A stretch of 40,697 nt of DNA from Anaeromonas gelatinilytica (GTDB lineage Bacteria > Bacillota > Clostridia > Tissierellales > SIT17), in contig NZ_WSFU01000130.1 of assembly GCF_016820635.1 (NCBI RefSeq), positions 1-40,697 on the forward strand, read 5' to 3'. Shown piece by piece: positions 1 to 9,117 of the stretch. Within the stretch, counting starts at the first letter, position 1. Every line of letters starts with the position of its first letter. The position numbers were made by a program, and so were the translations under genes. The notes below the pieces were generated by a model that had not been told where the DNA came from, made no database searches, and worked only from the letters and a program-made list of their open reading frames with translations.

Positions 1-150
1 ACGTGCACCTGAGCACCCTTCTAATACGGCAGGGGATTCCATCCCCTACAACCCCTCTTTTTTTATTGTCTTCCAATATTTTCTCTAACTACTAACCCTT
101 GTATTTATCAATAGTCTAAAACTTTTGTTAAATTAACTTTCCTAGACAAT
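1..150 (+). repeat. 3' part of a ~210-bp dispersed structured repeat (copy A)
   Basis: Bases 1-150 match 21494-21643 almost throughout, ending at the same 'cctagacaat'. The first 16 bases (acgtgcacctgagcac) are also the last 16 bases of the window, so this copy is cut by the window edge. It contains the short hairpin aggggat-tcc-atcccct at about 32-48. It carries no open reading frame and lies just past the 3' end of the ATP-grasp gene. A non-coding multi-copy element is certain from the internal comparison; its class is not known to me. Confidence 0.85.
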
Positions 151-183
151 AAAAAAGTCATTTCATTATGAAATGACTTTTTT
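151..183 (-). terminator. Intrinsic terminator overlapping the end of the ATP-grasp gene
   Basis: A near-perfect palindrome (aaaaaagtcatttc-attat-gaaatgacttttttt) has A and T runs on its two flanks. It would terminate minus-strand transcription. The last codons and stop of the ATP-grasp gene lie inside the hairpin. Confidence 0.75.
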
Positions 184-978
184 ACCTACACCTGGATATG
201 TTGGCTTATCAGGGTCCGTATCTTCAACTATATAATTGTATGTATATTCTTCTGGTTTAATACCTAAATATTTTAATCCTTCATTTCCAAACAACACATT
301 AAATTCCAATATATAATATTTCCCATCAACTTCAACTACATCAAAACCTGCATGGTTTATTCCTAAAGTTTTTGCTACCCTATCTATTAAATCTACAGCT
401 GGTAATGGTATATTTTCAAAAGAATAACTGCCACCTTGAGCTATATTATTATGAAATTTACCTTCTGCAGCAATTCTCCAATATGCAGATATAACATTAT
501 TTCCTATATAAACAATTCTTAAATCTCTATCTATTGGTAAATATTCTTGTATATATATAATATCATTTTTTTCTAAATATCTATTTAAATCACTTCTATT
601 TCTTATCAAAAATACTCCCTGTCCCATAGAATTTTTTATTTCTTTAGCAACTACAGGATATCCAAATTCTTCTTCAACAATATCAGTGGTTGAACTATTT
701 TTGCCCATAATTTTTGTATAAGGTGTATTCTCAGGATATGTTGCAATTAAAGCTCTTGTCATCTCTACTTTATCATGACCTAAATGAAAAGTATTTATAT
801 TAGGAAATATTTTTTTCTTAAGTCCATATACTAAGGAATTCACCTGCCAATACTCAGGAAACAAAATGTAATCAGCTTCCTTAATCTTATCTATCTCCTT
901 AAACATATTTTCTGGCTTTATATAAGTTATATCTTTCATACCTATAGTTCTAAATGGATTAAATGATATGATTTTCAT
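166..978 (-). CDS. ATP-grasp domain protein, RimK-like ligase
   Basis: A protein of 270 residues. Residues ~70-235 look like an ATP-grasp fold: FGYPVVAKEIKNSMGQGVFL (105-124) fits the nucleotide-binding lysine and glycine-rich loop, IQEYLPIDRDLRIVYIG (143-159) the hinge strand, and AGFDVVEVDGKYYILEFN (210-227) the metal-binding E/N end. Known relatives (RimK, LysX) join an amino acid or carboxylate to an amine through an acyl phosphate. The substrate here cannot be read from sequence. It stands alone, with no operon partner: a dispersed repeat lies downstream and asnA upstream. The start ATG is the first in frame, ~100 bases past asnA. Confidence 0.72.
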   Translation of the reverse strand: MKIISFNPFRTIGMKDITYIKPENMFKEIDKIKEADYILFPEYWQVNSLVYGLKKKIFPNINTFHLGHDKVEMTRALIATYPENTPYTKIMGKNSSTTDIVEEEFGYPVVAKEIKNSMGQGVFLIRNRSDLNRYLEKNDIIYIQEYLPIDRDLRIVYIGNNVISAYWRIAAEGKFHNNIAQGGSYSFENIPLPAVDLIDRVAKTLGINHAGFDVVEVDGKYYILEFNVLFGNEGLKYLGIKPEEYTYNYIVEDTDPDKPTYPGVGKKVIS

Positions 979-1081
979 TTACAGACCTCTTCTCTATTCT
1001 TTAGCATGTAAATATATTACAGAGATTTCTATAAGTTGTCAATACAATTCTTCTTTATTTTCTACTTTATTTAAATAATAC

Positions 1082-2095
1082 TTATAATAATATAATATTT
1101 GATTTTTCGCATATATCAATCATTTCCTTAGGCCATATAGAAGACTGAACTTCACCTATATGTGCTTTCCTTAAAAAGAACATGCATAATCTTGATTGTC
1201 CAATTCCCCCTCCAATTGTATAAGGAAGTTTATTCTCCAATAATAATCTATGATATTCTAATTTCTTTTTCTCTTCACACTGTCTAGCCTTTAATTGTTT
1301 TTCTAAAGCCATTTTATCTACTCTAATTCCCATGGAAGAAAGTTCTAATGCTCTTTCAAGAACAGGATACCAAAATATAATGTCTCCATTTAAATTCCAA
1401 TCATCATAATCAGGTGCCCTTCCATCATGGGGTTCTCCTGAAGCCAATATATCTCCTATTTCCATTATAAATACAGCACCCTTTTCTTTTGCGATAGCAT
1501 TTTCCCTTTCTTTAGAAGATAAATCAGGATATTTATCTTCTAATTCTTGAGAAGTAATAAAGAAAATCTCTTCTGGTAAAAATTTTGATAATTTATTATA
1601 TGACTCATATAGATAATCTTCTGTATCCTTAAATACTTGATATATTTCTTTAACTATTTCCTTTAATGTCTTCTTATTTCTGTCTTCTTTACTAATTATT
1701 TTCTCCCAATCCCATTGATCTACATAAATAGAATGAGCATTATCAAAGTCCTCATCTCTTCTTATTGCATTCATATCTGTATAAATTCCTTCTCCTACTT
1801 TAAAGTCATATCGCTTCAAAGCCATTCGTTTCCATTTAGCTAGAGAATGTACAATTTCTACTCTTACACCTTTATCACATTTTATATCAAATGATACAGG
1901 TCTTTCTACACCATTTAAATTATCATTTAATCCTGACTCTTTTCTCACAAATAAAGGAGCAGAAACTCTTGCTAAATTTAATCTTTCTGCCAATTTCTTT
2001 TCAAAAAAATCCTTCGTCTTCTTAATTCCTATTTCTGTTTCTCTCAAATCTAATATCGAACTATAATCTTTGGGTATTATTAATCTTTTTAACAT
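1082..2095 (-). CDS. asnA: Aspartate-ammonia ligase (asparagine synthetase A)
   Basis: A protein of 337 residues, the usual AsnA length. It makes asparagine from aspartate, ammonia and ATP in the cytosol. The fold is related to class II aminoacyl-tRNA synthetases. Recognisable blocks are [20 protein letters not shown] near the N-terminus, [20 protein letters not shown] (~105-125), [15 protein letters not shown] (~218-232) and [20 protein letters not shown] (~291-310). The start ATG follows a ggaggaagggat ribosome site. A T-box leader with an AAC (Asn) specifier lies immediately upstream, so uncharged tRNA-Asn should switch it on. No terminator is obvious in the ~100 bases downstream. Confidence 0.95.
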   Translation of the reverse strand: MLKRLIIPKDYSSILDLRETEIGIKKTKDFFEKKLAERLNLARVSAPLFVRKESGLNDNLNGVERPVSFDIKCDKGVRVEIVHSLAKWKRMALKRYDFKVGEGIYTDMNAIRRDEDFDNAHSIYVDQWDWEKIISKEDRNKKTLKEIVKEIYQVFKDTEDYLYESYNKLSKFLPEEIFFITSQELEDKYPDLSSKERENAIAKEKGAVFIMEIGDILASGEPHDGRAPDYDDWNLNGDIIFWYPVLERALELSSMGIRVDKMALEKQLKARQCEEKKKLEYHRLLLENKLPYTIGGGIGQSRLCMFFLRKAHIGEVQSSIWPKEMIDICEKSNIILL

Positions 2096-2120
2096 TTTTA
2101 TCCCTTCCTCCTATATTTTT

Positions 2121-2400
2121 AAAATAAAAAAAGTCTATCATCTCTATTAAATATAGAGACGAAAGACTTAACTTTCGCGGTACCACTCCAGTTGGTATAA
2201 AACCCACTTTATCAGTACAGAAATATATATAAATTTCGATACTGCCCAATCTATAACGGTTTGGCTCCGTCTAAGCCTACTCTCTTAAAAAGATTTCAGT
2301 TAGAAATTCAAGGATGTTCTTCATTATAAGTATTATATCGGACTTTCACTATAACCGACTCGCTAATATAAGTTCTTATAATTACTCTTCCCATCATAAT
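2121..2400 (-). promoter_or_regulatory. T-box riboswitch of asnA (Asn specifier AAC)
   Basis: Read on the minus strand, the leader shows the T-box core TGGTACCGCG (plus 2176-2185). It ends in a terminator hairpin (plus 2133-2167) followed by a T-run (2121-2132). Stem I begins near 2396. In its 3' side the context gaagAACatcctt places an AAC codon at plus 2316-2318, followed by a purine, as expected for the specifier. AAC is an Asn codon and the regulated gene is asnA, so the two readings agree. A short reading frame at 2061-2249 on this strand is not a gene. Confidence 0.9.
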
Positions 2401-2473
2401 CTTTTTCAAATATATTAGTTTTTATATTTAAACTAAATTATAATAATAAATACATTATATGTCAAGAATTTTC

Positions 2474-3592
2474 TTAATTTATTTTTACATTTAATAAAGC
2501 TATATCATCTTGAGGTGCATCATAATGAAACTCATCCATTGCATCTTGAATATGATCAATAAGATTACCTTTTTTATCTTCTATACTATTTTTTAATCTA
2601 TCTATTCCAAATTCTTCTCCAAATCTATTTCTAAGTTCTATAATTCCATCAGTATAGAAAAGTAATTTATCATTTTTCTTTACCTCTATGGTTTTTTCTT
2701 CATATTCTATATTATCAAATAAATAACATATAGGATATCCAGAGTTCTCTAAAATTTGAACTCCTTTTTTGTTTATTAATAAAGGTAAACTATTATGTCC
2801 AGCATTGGCGTAAGTAAATGTTTTATATTTATTATCCAATACTCCATATATCATTGTAAAATATTTATCATCATCAAAATTTAAATCTAAGAAACTCTGA
2901 TGTAACTCAGACAATACTTTTGATGGTTTAGTTGTAGTATCCATTATAGCTTTCATAGTTTGTCTCACAAACATAGTTAAAATTGAAGCAGAAACCCCAT
3001 GACCTACCACATCACTTATATATATTCCAGTATATCTATTATCTATATTAAATATATCAAACATATCTCCACTTAATACTTCTGATGGTTTATATATATA
3101 ATCTATAGACACAGATCCATAATTTCCTTTAGCAGGCAACATCTTTTTTTGTATTGCCCTAGAATATTTGAGATCTTTATTCATTTTTTTATTTCTTTTT
3201 AATACTTCTTTTTCAAGATTTTTTTCTCTAGTAACATCTCTAAAAACTTCCACAACAGCATATATCTCTCCATTAGAATCCTTTACAGGAGAACTCTTTA
3301 TAGAAAACACTCTATCTCTAATAACTTGCTCTTTCTCAGATATAGCTCCAGTAGCAAAAGCAGTTTCAGTTATACATTTTTTACATGGACATGATTTTCC
3401 TAGAGAAAAATGACATGATTTTCCTAAAGAGTTAAATCCTATTTCTTTTCGCATAGTCTCATTTTCATATATAACTATTCCATTTTTATCTATAACCCTA
3501 ACCCAATCAGCCATACCATCTAATATATCATGAGACAATTTATCATGTATTTGTTCTTCTTTATTTAAAACCATTTCTGCACTATTACTCAT
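2474..3592 (-). CDS. PAS domain-SpoIIE family serine phosphatase
   Basis: With the start at plus 3592 the protein is ~372 residues. That ATG follows gaGGGGGtaataag; an in-frame start 16 codons upstream lacks such a site. An N-terminal PAS-like domain has the cysteine cluster GKSCHFSLGKSCPCKKC, which may bind metal or sense redox. A short coiled linker (LEKEVLKRNKKMNKDLKYSR) leads to a PP2C/SpoIIE phosphatase domain with SGDMFDIF, ISDVVGHGVSAS, YANAGHN, FYTDGI and DDIALL, which supply the acidic metal ligands. Members dephosphorylate anti-sigma-factor antagonists or act in stress and sporulation signalling. No partner STAS or kinase gene is adjacent, so the target is unknown. Confidence 0.85.
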   Translation of the reverse strand: MSNSAEMVLNKEEQIHDKLSHDILDGMADWVRVIDKNGIVIYENETMRKEIGFNSLGKSCHFSLGKSCPCKKCITETAFATGAISEKEQVIRDRVFSIKSSPVKDSNGEIYAVVEVFRDVTREKNLEKEVLKRNKKMNKDLKYSRAIQKKMLPAKGNYGSVSIDYIYKPSEVLSGDMFDIFNIDNRYTGIYISDVVGHGVSASILTMFVRQTMKAIMDTTTKPSKVLSELHQSFLDLNFDDDKYFTMIYGVLDNKYKTFTYANAGHNSLPLLINKKGVQILENSGYPICYLFDNIEYEEKTIEVKKNDKLLFYTDGIIELRNRFGEEFGIDRLKNSIEDKKGNLIDHIQDAMDEFHYDAPQDDIALLNVKIN

Positions 3593-3823
3593 CTTATTAC
3601 CCCCTCGGATAATATGCCTTAAATCAATATGCGTATTCAATATAACAATTATAACATATAAAGAATTTTATTTATATTATAAATATATTTGAGATATAAA
3701 AAATTAAAATTTAATTCTAAAATAAATATAATGGGAAAAAATAAATTAGTAAAGTATATCTTAAAAATGATTTTAGATATTTTTTAATGGGTATAAAATG
3801 AATATTATTAGGAGGTGTTTAGT

Positions 3824-4354
3824 ATGAGGGTGTATACAAGAACTGGAGATAAAGGCAAAACTAGTCTCTATGATAGTAAAAGAGTATTCAAAGATAGTGC
3901 AAGAGTTGAAAGTTATGGGACAATTGATGAATTAAATTCTACTTTAGGATTAGCTAAAAATTTTATTGATGATAAAAAAATGTATGATTTAATACACAAT
4001 ATTCAAAGAAAATTATTTGATGTAGCAGCAGAATTAGCTACAGAAGATAAAGCTAAATTAAAATTTCAAATTACTAAAGAGGATGTTAAATTTTTAGAGA
4101 ACAAAATTGATGAATATTTAGATTTAATTAAGACACCAGATCATTTTGTTATACCTGGTTCAGGAAAGGCTGCAGGGTATATGCATGTGAGTCGTACTAT
4201 ATGTAGAAGGGCAGAGCGTAGAATAATAACATTAGCAAGAGAAATAGATGTAAATGAACATTTATTGAAGTATATAAATAGGTTATCAGATTTAATTTAT
4301 TCTTTGTCTAGATATTTAGAGAATGAATACGAAGAAGTAAAATTTAATAGATAA
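3824..4354 (+). CDS. Cob(I)alamin adenosyltransferase, PduO type
   Basis: A protein of 176 residues, typical of the stand-alone PduO/MMAB family that makes adenosylcobalamin from cob(I)alamin and ATP. The N-terminal ATP loop is clear (YTRTGDKGKTSLYDSKRV), followed by VESYGTIDELNSTLGLA. Near the C-terminus are SRTICRRAERRI and DLIYSLSRYLENE, the conserved Arg/Glu and Asp/Arg positions of the family. The ATG at 3824 is chosen because AGGAGG sits at 3809-3815; an in-frame GTG at 3815 overlaps that site. It is monocistronic and ends at a strong hairpin. B12-dependent enzymes are not in this window, so the consumer is elsewhere. Confidence 0.92.
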   Translation: MRVYTRTGDKGKTSLYDSKRVFKDSARVESYGTIDELNSTLGLAKNFIDDKKMYDLIHNIQRKLFDVAAELATEDKAKLKFQITKEDVKFLENKIDEYLDLIKTPDHFVIPGSGKAAGYMHVSRTICRRAERRIITLAREIDVNEHLLKYINRLSDLIYSLSRYLENEYEEVKFNR

Positions 4355-4473
4355 TTAAAACTTTTATATTGATAGGTAAAACAAGTTGTATTTCATTAAT
4401 GTTACTGGTATAATTTTTGTGTGTTAGTTTATTTATTGGCATATTTAAATTATACACGAAAAACCGGACTCAT

Positions 4474-4524
4474 TTAAGAAAAGCTCCTTGTCCTATATTA
4501 TATAGGACAAGGAGTTTTTCTTAA
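4474..4524. terminator. Bidirectional terminator between convergent genes
   Basis: A long hairpin, ttaagaaaagctccttgtcc followed by tatattata and ggacaaggagtttttcttaa, lies between the 3' ends of the cobalamin adenosyltransferase and the minus-strand aminopeptidase gene. A and T flanks allow use in both directions. Confidence 0.85.
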
Positions 4525-4535
4525 GGCCTTAACCA

Positions 4536-6323
4536 TTAAATCTCCCTTGTATATTTTTTTAACCACTCTACTTCTTCTTCATCTAAATATGGGGAAATCT
4601 TTTCAAATACAGTCTTATGATAATCGTTTAATAACTTTTTATCTTCATCAGACATGATATCTGGATTTATTGCATCTAAATCCATAGGGATATATGTAAT
4701 TGGCTCAAAATACATAAACTGTCCATATTCATTCTTATCTCCCTTATGAACAAGAAGCTCATTTTCTAAACGAATTCCATGAGATCCCTCGATATAAATA
4801 CCTGGTTCGTTTGTAATAATCATATCTTCTTCAAAAGGATGAATTTCATTTGCACGATACTGCCAACGGAAACCTGTTGGACCCTCATGTATATTTAGAA
4901 GATAACCTACACCATGTCCCGTTCCATGATTAAAGTTCAATCCTCTATCCCAAAATGGTTTTCTTGCAATATAGTCAAGATTCATACCTGTAACTCCATG
5001 TAAAAATTTCGCATTTGTAAGCTGCATATTACTAATTGCTACCAGTGTAAAATGATCTTTTATTTTCTGTGGAATATCTCCTAAAGCATATGTTCTGGTA
5101 ATGTCTGTAGAACCTTCATAGAATCCGGCACCTGTGTCTGTTAAGAATAAAGCCCCTTCACGTAATTCTACATCTGTTTCTGGAGAAGATGAATAGTGAA
5201 CAATTGCTGCATGTTCTCCAAAAGAACAAATCGGCTCAAAACTAGGACGTATAAAGTTTCCTTGTTCTTTACGGAACTCATTCAATTTATCAGATGCACT
5301 CATTTCTGTAATTGATATATTTCCAACATTCTCTTTTAACCATTTCATAAATTTCACATGTGCCACACTATCTTTAATCTGTGCTTTACGAATATTTTCA
5401 ACCTCAACTGGATTTTTCATTGCTTTAAATAGTACTTCTGGATTTCTCTTTTCTACCTTTTTAACTTCCTCTGGAATATTATTATAAAGAGCATAATTCA
5501 ATTTATCTGAATCAATTAAAAGAACTTCTTCTTTACTAGTTCCTTTAATATCTTCATATATATCATTATAAGGATGAAATACAACACCATCTTTTGCAAG
5601 ATCAGATCTAATTTCATCACTTAATTTTGCTTCATTTATATATAAGTCCACCTTATCCATTTTAATGATCGCATAGGATAATACAAGTGGGAAAAATTCG
5701 ATATCATTTCCACGAATATTTAAAGTCCAGCAAATATCATCTAATGTTGTTAATACATGAGTAGTGGCACCATTTTCTTTCATAGCTTCACGAATACGCT
5801 CTAACTTACTAGAAACCGTTTCCCCAGTATATTTTAAATCCAATGAAAAAACAGATTCTTCAGAAAGCACTGGACGATCTTCCCAAATTTCATCAATTAA
5901 ATCATAGTCATAAACAATTTTTCCATTTTTCTCATTTATAATGGCTTCATATCTTTGTCCTTCTCCCATGGCAACAACACGTCCATCAAAACCTAATGTT
6001 ACATCTGTAGAAACTACTTCAGAAAGATATTCTTCTATAGTAGGAACTCCTGGTTCTCCCATTTTCATCAATCCAATTGTAGAACCTTCCAATTGTTTTG
6101 CAGCCTGAATAAAATATCTTCCATCTGTCCAAAGATATGCCTCATTTTTTGTGATTACTGCCGTTCCAGCAGAACCTGAAAATCCAGTAATGAACTTTCT
6201 TGCTTTAAAATGTTCTCCAACATATTCACTTTGATGGAAATCTGCGGTAGGAACCACATATATATCAATACCTTTTTTCTCCATCAATGTGCGTAATTTC
6301 ATTAAATTTTCAGTTGCAGTCAT
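4536..6323 (-). CDS. Xaa-Pro aminopeptidase (M24B, long three-domain type)
   Basis: A protein of 595 residues, close to the long aminopeptidase P form with two creatinase-like N-terminal domains (~1-310) before the pita-bread catalytic domain. The dinuclear metal ligands are visible: LTDTGAGFYEGSTDITRTYA gives the two Asp, NHGTGHGVGYLLNIHEGP the His, and TNEPGIYIEGSHGIRLENEL the two Glu. It removes an N-terminal residue that precedes proline. No signal peptide is seen, so it should be cytosolic. A strong ribosome site (taaaGGGGGttatttta) precedes the ATG. Its position beside the proline reductase block suggests a supply role, alongside the smaller M24 prolidase and the iminopeptidase at 18326-20313. 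Confidence 0.9.
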   Translation of the reverse strand: MTATENLMKLRTLMEKKGIDIYVVPTADFHQSEYVGEHFKARKFITGFSGSAGTAVITKNEAYLWTDGRYFIQAAKQLEGSTIGLMKMGEPGVPTIEEYLSEVVSTDVTLGFDGRVVAMGEGQRYEAIINEKNGKIVYDYDLIDEIWEDRPVLSEESVFSLDLKYTGETVSSKLERIREAMKENGATTHVLTTLDDICWTLNIRGNDIEFFPLVLSYAIIKMDKVDLYINEAKLSDEIRSDLAKDGVVFHPYNDIYEDIKGTSKEEVLLIDSDKLNYALYNNIPEEVKKVEKRNPEVLFKAMKNPVEVENIRKAQIKDSVAHVKFMKWLKENVGNISITEMSASDKLNEFRKEQGNFIRPSFEPICSFGEHAAIVHYSSSPETDVELREGALFLTDTGAGFYEGSTDITRTYALGDIPQKIKDHFTLVAISNMQLTNAKFLHGVTGMNLDYIARKPFWDRGLNFNHGTGHGVGYLLNIHEGPTGFRWQYRANEIHPFEEDMIITNEPGIYIEGSHGIRLENELLVHKGDKNEYGQFMYFEPITYIPMDLDAINPDIMSDEDKKLLNDYHKTVFEKISPYLDEEEVEWLKKYTREI

Positions 6324-6426
6324 TAAAATAACCCCCTTTATATACTAAATACATTATATATTATATCACACTATATATTCATAAAAAATTAACAAATATT
6401 AAAGTCTAGGTCCTCAATTTCCTCTA

Positions 6427-6467
6427 TAAAAAAGGCATACCAATTTCATTACGAAATCAGTATACCT
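6427..6467 (-). terminator. Terminator of the TauE/SafE-like gene
   Basis: The hairpin AAGGTATACTGATTTCGTAATGAAATTGGTATGCCTT on the minus strand is followed by a T-run (plus 6427-6433). It sits 15 bases past the transporter stop. Confidence 0.75.
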
Positions 6468-6481
6468 TATACCATGTATCA

Positions 6482-7450
6482 TTAATCTTCATATTCTGGT
6501 ATATAGTTCTCATCTTGATTTTTAAATGCTGATCTAAACATTGTAATTGAAGTATAAAGCACAACCAAAATCACTAGGTAAGTTAATATCTGTAACGGTA
6601 AAGATTTAACAATATAAGCTGCAATAAATACTCCAACTAAACCACCTAGTGTAATTCCCAATGCAGCTTTTCTATTATAAGCTCCTTCTTTTATAAATTT
6701 AACTGAAGCAACTGGCATTAAGAATGCACAAGAACCCATCATAATTGGAAATGCAACCCTTGGTGACATTCCTAATAAATACACAAGAGCCATACAAGGT
6801 GCATATAGACCTATACCAGCAGTCATAAGAGCTCCTAATACAAAGTTAACTATTATAGCTATAACTAATTTTGTGCCACTTACTCCTACTGGTACTCCAA
6901 CCATTTGTCCATCAACTTCCATATTTCTATATACTAAATTATCTCTTACTCCCTCAAAAGTTTCATTTAATGCAACACCACCACCAGGCATCCAACCAAA
7001 TTCTCCTGCTGCCATTAGAAAAGCCGTTATTAATAATGCAATTCCCATTATTAATTGTACTTTCTTCTCTGGAAGTTTAGATACTACTCCAGCTCCTACC
7101 CAAGCACCTATTGTTGCTGCTGCAAGCATAGCGATCAATGTTACAATATCTACATTTATTACAGTTATAAATATAAAAGCTTCTGCAATAACTGGTAATG
7201 AACAACTAACATTCAAAGTTCCAGGTATTACCCTATCTTTTACTTGTTTAAATCCTCTTAATAATGCAGTTGTCGGTGCAAAACTTCCTATACCTAATGT
7301 ATCAAAAAAGTTAGTAAGAAATCCTATTGTAGATACCTTTATCCATGAATTATCTTCAAAATTTTCCTTATTCTGGACTAAATCCTTTCCAAATATAATA
7401 GCAAACCATACTGCAAATGCTCCTAAAACTCCTGTAATAGCACCTACCAT
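6482..7450 (-). CDS. TauE/SafE family membrane transporter
   Basis: A protein of 322 residues with about eight hydrophobic spans and two repeat halves. The N-terminal GAITGVLGAFAVWFAIIFGKD and the internal TIGFLTNFFDTLGIGSFAPT are typical of the TauE/SafE superfamily of anion or organosulfonate permeases. The substrate is not determined by sequence. The gene lies between aminopeptidase P and prdF but has its own ribosome site (GGAGGgttaag) and its own terminator, and a hairpin separates it from prdF, so it is probably a separate transcript. A link to 5-aminovalerate export or sulfur/selenium anions would be speculation. Confidence 0.82.
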   Translation of the reverse strand: MVGAITGVLGAFAVWFAIIFGKDLVQNKENFEDNSWIKVSTIGFLTNFFDTLGIGSFAPTTALLRGFKQVKDRVIPGTLNVSCSLPVIAEAFIFITVINVDIVTLIAMLAAATIGAWVGAGVVSKLPEKKVQLIMGIALLITAFLMAAGEFGWMPGGGVALNETFEGVRDNLVYRNMEVDGQMVGVPVGVSGTKLVIAIIVNFVLGALMTAGIGLYAPCMALVYLLGMSPRVAFPIMMGSCAFLMPVASVKFIKEGAYNRKAALGITLGGLVGVFIAAYIVKSLPLQILTYLVILVVLYTSITMFRSAFKNQDENYIPEYED

Positions 7451-7517
7451 CTTAACCCTCCTATGTTTTTTAAATCTATTTTTATTTTTGTTTGAATATT
7501 CAAAATGTATCTAATAT

Positions 7518-7565
7518 TATAAAAGTGAACTGCAATTTTAGATGAAATTGTAATTCACTTTTATA
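7518..7565 (-). terminator. Probable terminator of the prd operon
   Basis: A 48-base imperfect hairpin (tataaaagtgaa...ttcacttttata) lies 54 bases past the prdF stop. The T-run after it on the minus strand is weak, so termination may be partial or factor-assisted. Confidence 0.6.
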
Positions 7566-7618
7566 GTAAAATGTTAAAAAATATACAAAATCATGTAACA
7601 AAAACTAACTTGCATTTT

Positions 7619-8623
7619 TTATAATGTAAATCCATACTTAACTGGATCATCTTCATCTATTACATATTGGTTTAACCCTGTAATATATGCAGAACCAGTA
7701 ATCTCAGGTATTATAGCATCAAAATCTCCTACCTTTGTAGTTCCAACTATTTTACCTTTGAATAAAGTCCCCGTGATACTTTCATAAGTGAAAATTTCAT
7801 TTTCCTTAAGTTCACCTTTAGAGTGTAATGTAGCTAATTTTGCAGAAGTACCTGTTCCACAAGGAGACCTGTCCACTTGACCTTGTCCAAATATAACTAC
7901 ATTTTTATAATCAGCCTCTGGATGAGTAGGCTCATCATATATCTCAACTAAATCAACAGTATTTATATGGCTTAATTCAGGGTGTTTAATTTCTATTGTT
8001 TCATTGATTATGTCCCTAATCTTTAAACCAATTTTTAATAATTCTTGACTATATTTAGATTCTACCTTTAAACCTAATTCATTTACATTAACTATTGCAA
8101 AGAAACTACCACCAAAGGATATATCTAATTTAATAGTACCGATTTCTGGAACTTCAATCTCAACATCCTTCTTATAGTGGAATGCCGGCACATTAACAAC
8201 AGAAACTTCCTTAGCCTTTCCATTCTCCACTTTAACCTTACCTGTTACAATACCTGCTGGTGTGTCCATTGTTATTTCAGTAAATGGCTCCTTTGCTTCA
8301 ACTATTCCACTTTCTACTGCTACTGTCATAGCACCTATTGAACCATGACCACACATATTTAAGTATCCGCCACCATCCATAAATACTATTCCAAAGTCAG
8401 CCTCATCATTTGTTGGTGAAGTTAATATTGAACCAAACATATCCCTATGTCCCCTTGGCTCTAACATCAATGATGTTCTTAAATGATCCAGTTCATTTTG
8501 TAAATACTCTTTTTTTTCTGCCATTGTTTTTCCTGGAACTTTAGGTATTCCACCAACTACAATTCTTGTAGGTTCACCCATTGTATGGGAATCAATAGCA
8601 TTAATACTTCTTATAAACTTCAT
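7619..8623 (-). CDS. prdF: Proline racemase
   Basis: A protein of 334 residues that interconverts L- and D-proline, supplying D-proline to the reductase. It uses the two-base cysteine mechanism of the family: Cys91 in NMCGHGSIGAM and Cys255 in DRSPCGTGTSAKLA are both present, as is the N-terminal IDSHTMGEPTRIV block. It is the last gene of the prd operon, three bases past prdE, with a strong GGAGG site that overlaps the prdE end, implying translational coupling. The 4-hydroxyproline epimerase subfamily shares this fold; the operon position and the Cys pair favour proline racemase. Confidence 0.95.
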   Translation of the reverse strand: MKFIRSINAIDSHTMGEPTRIVVGGIPKVPGKTMAEKKEYLQNELDHLRTSLMLEPRGHRDMFGSILTSPTNDEADFGIVFMDGGGYLNMCGHGSIGAMTVAVESGIVEAKEPFTEITMDTPAGIVTGKVKVENGKAKEVSVVNVPAFHYKKDVEIEVPEIGTIKLDISFGGSFFAIVNVNELGLKVESKYSQELLKIGLKIRDIINETIEIKHPELSHINTVDLVEIYDEPTHPEADYKNVVIFGQGQVDRSPCGTGTSAKLATLHSKGELKENEIFTYESITGTLFKGKIVGTTKVGDFDAIIPEITGSAYITGLNQYVIDEDDPVKYGFTL

Positions 8624-8626
8624 TAC

Positions 8627-9097
8627 TTAGTCCTCCTTTTTTTGCATCTTTAATTTTAAAAAGGCTAACGCTTTCTTAGAATCTAAACGATTTACGTTAT
8701 TTTCACCTACAACTTCTGTTTCTATCCCTTTTTTAGATTTATTAAAATCTACTATTGTGTCCATATATTTATTCGATACTACAAATTTTGCTTGATTTCC
8801 TATAAAACTCAATCCTACAACTGGTATGTTTTTCTTTCCAATTTCTTCTATAGTATTTGCATAGTCCACATGAGAATTGCCCCAACTATCTACAGATATA
8901 ATAACTCCATCGGCTCTCATTGACTCCATCCATTGAGCTAATCTCTGTCCTACAAAATACTTACTTACATTATCTTGAGGCGTGCCTACTACTACTACTC
9001 CTAAAAGATCTATATCATCATCCTGTGAAACAACATCTAACAATGGGTCTCTAAAATGATGTAGTGTAGTTTCTTTAGTAGATGGACCTATACCCAT
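8627..9097 (-). CDS. prdE: PrdE, PrdA C-terminal-domain paralogue
   Basis: About 156 residues, homologous along its length to the mature C-terminal part of PrdA: MGIGPSTKETTLHHFRDPL aligns with CIGPASKETSRHYWREPL, and later VDSWGNSHVDYANTIEEIG with TEGFGNNHVDFASHIEQVG. The ATG at plus 9097 is preferred because AGGATGGTG is spaced well for it; the upstream ATG at 9109 would lie within that site. The pyruvoyl-forming cysteine of PrdA is replaced by glycine, so PrdE cannot make the cofactor. Its role is unknown, possibly structural or in maturation of the PrdA/PrdB complex. Confidence 0.88.
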   Translation of the reverse strand: MGIGPSTKETTLHHFRDPLLDVVSQDDDIDLLGVVVVGTPQDNVSKYFVGQRLAQWMESMRADGVIISVDSWGNSHVDYANTIEEIGKKNIPVVGLSFIGNQAKFVVSNKYMDTIVDFNKSKKGIETEVVGENNVNRLDSKKALAFLKLKMQKKED

Positions 9098-9117
9098 TTT
9101 TATCACCATCCTAAAAT

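Noticed and set aside
2061-2249. 62-codon minus-strand frame upstream of asnA
   Set aside because: It runs through the T-box terminator and antiterminator and has no family resemblance.
6873-7514. 213-codon plus-strand frame opposite the TauE-like gene
   Set aside because: Proline/threonine-rich translation typical of the antisense of a membrane protein; the minus-strand gene has a family match and ribosome site.
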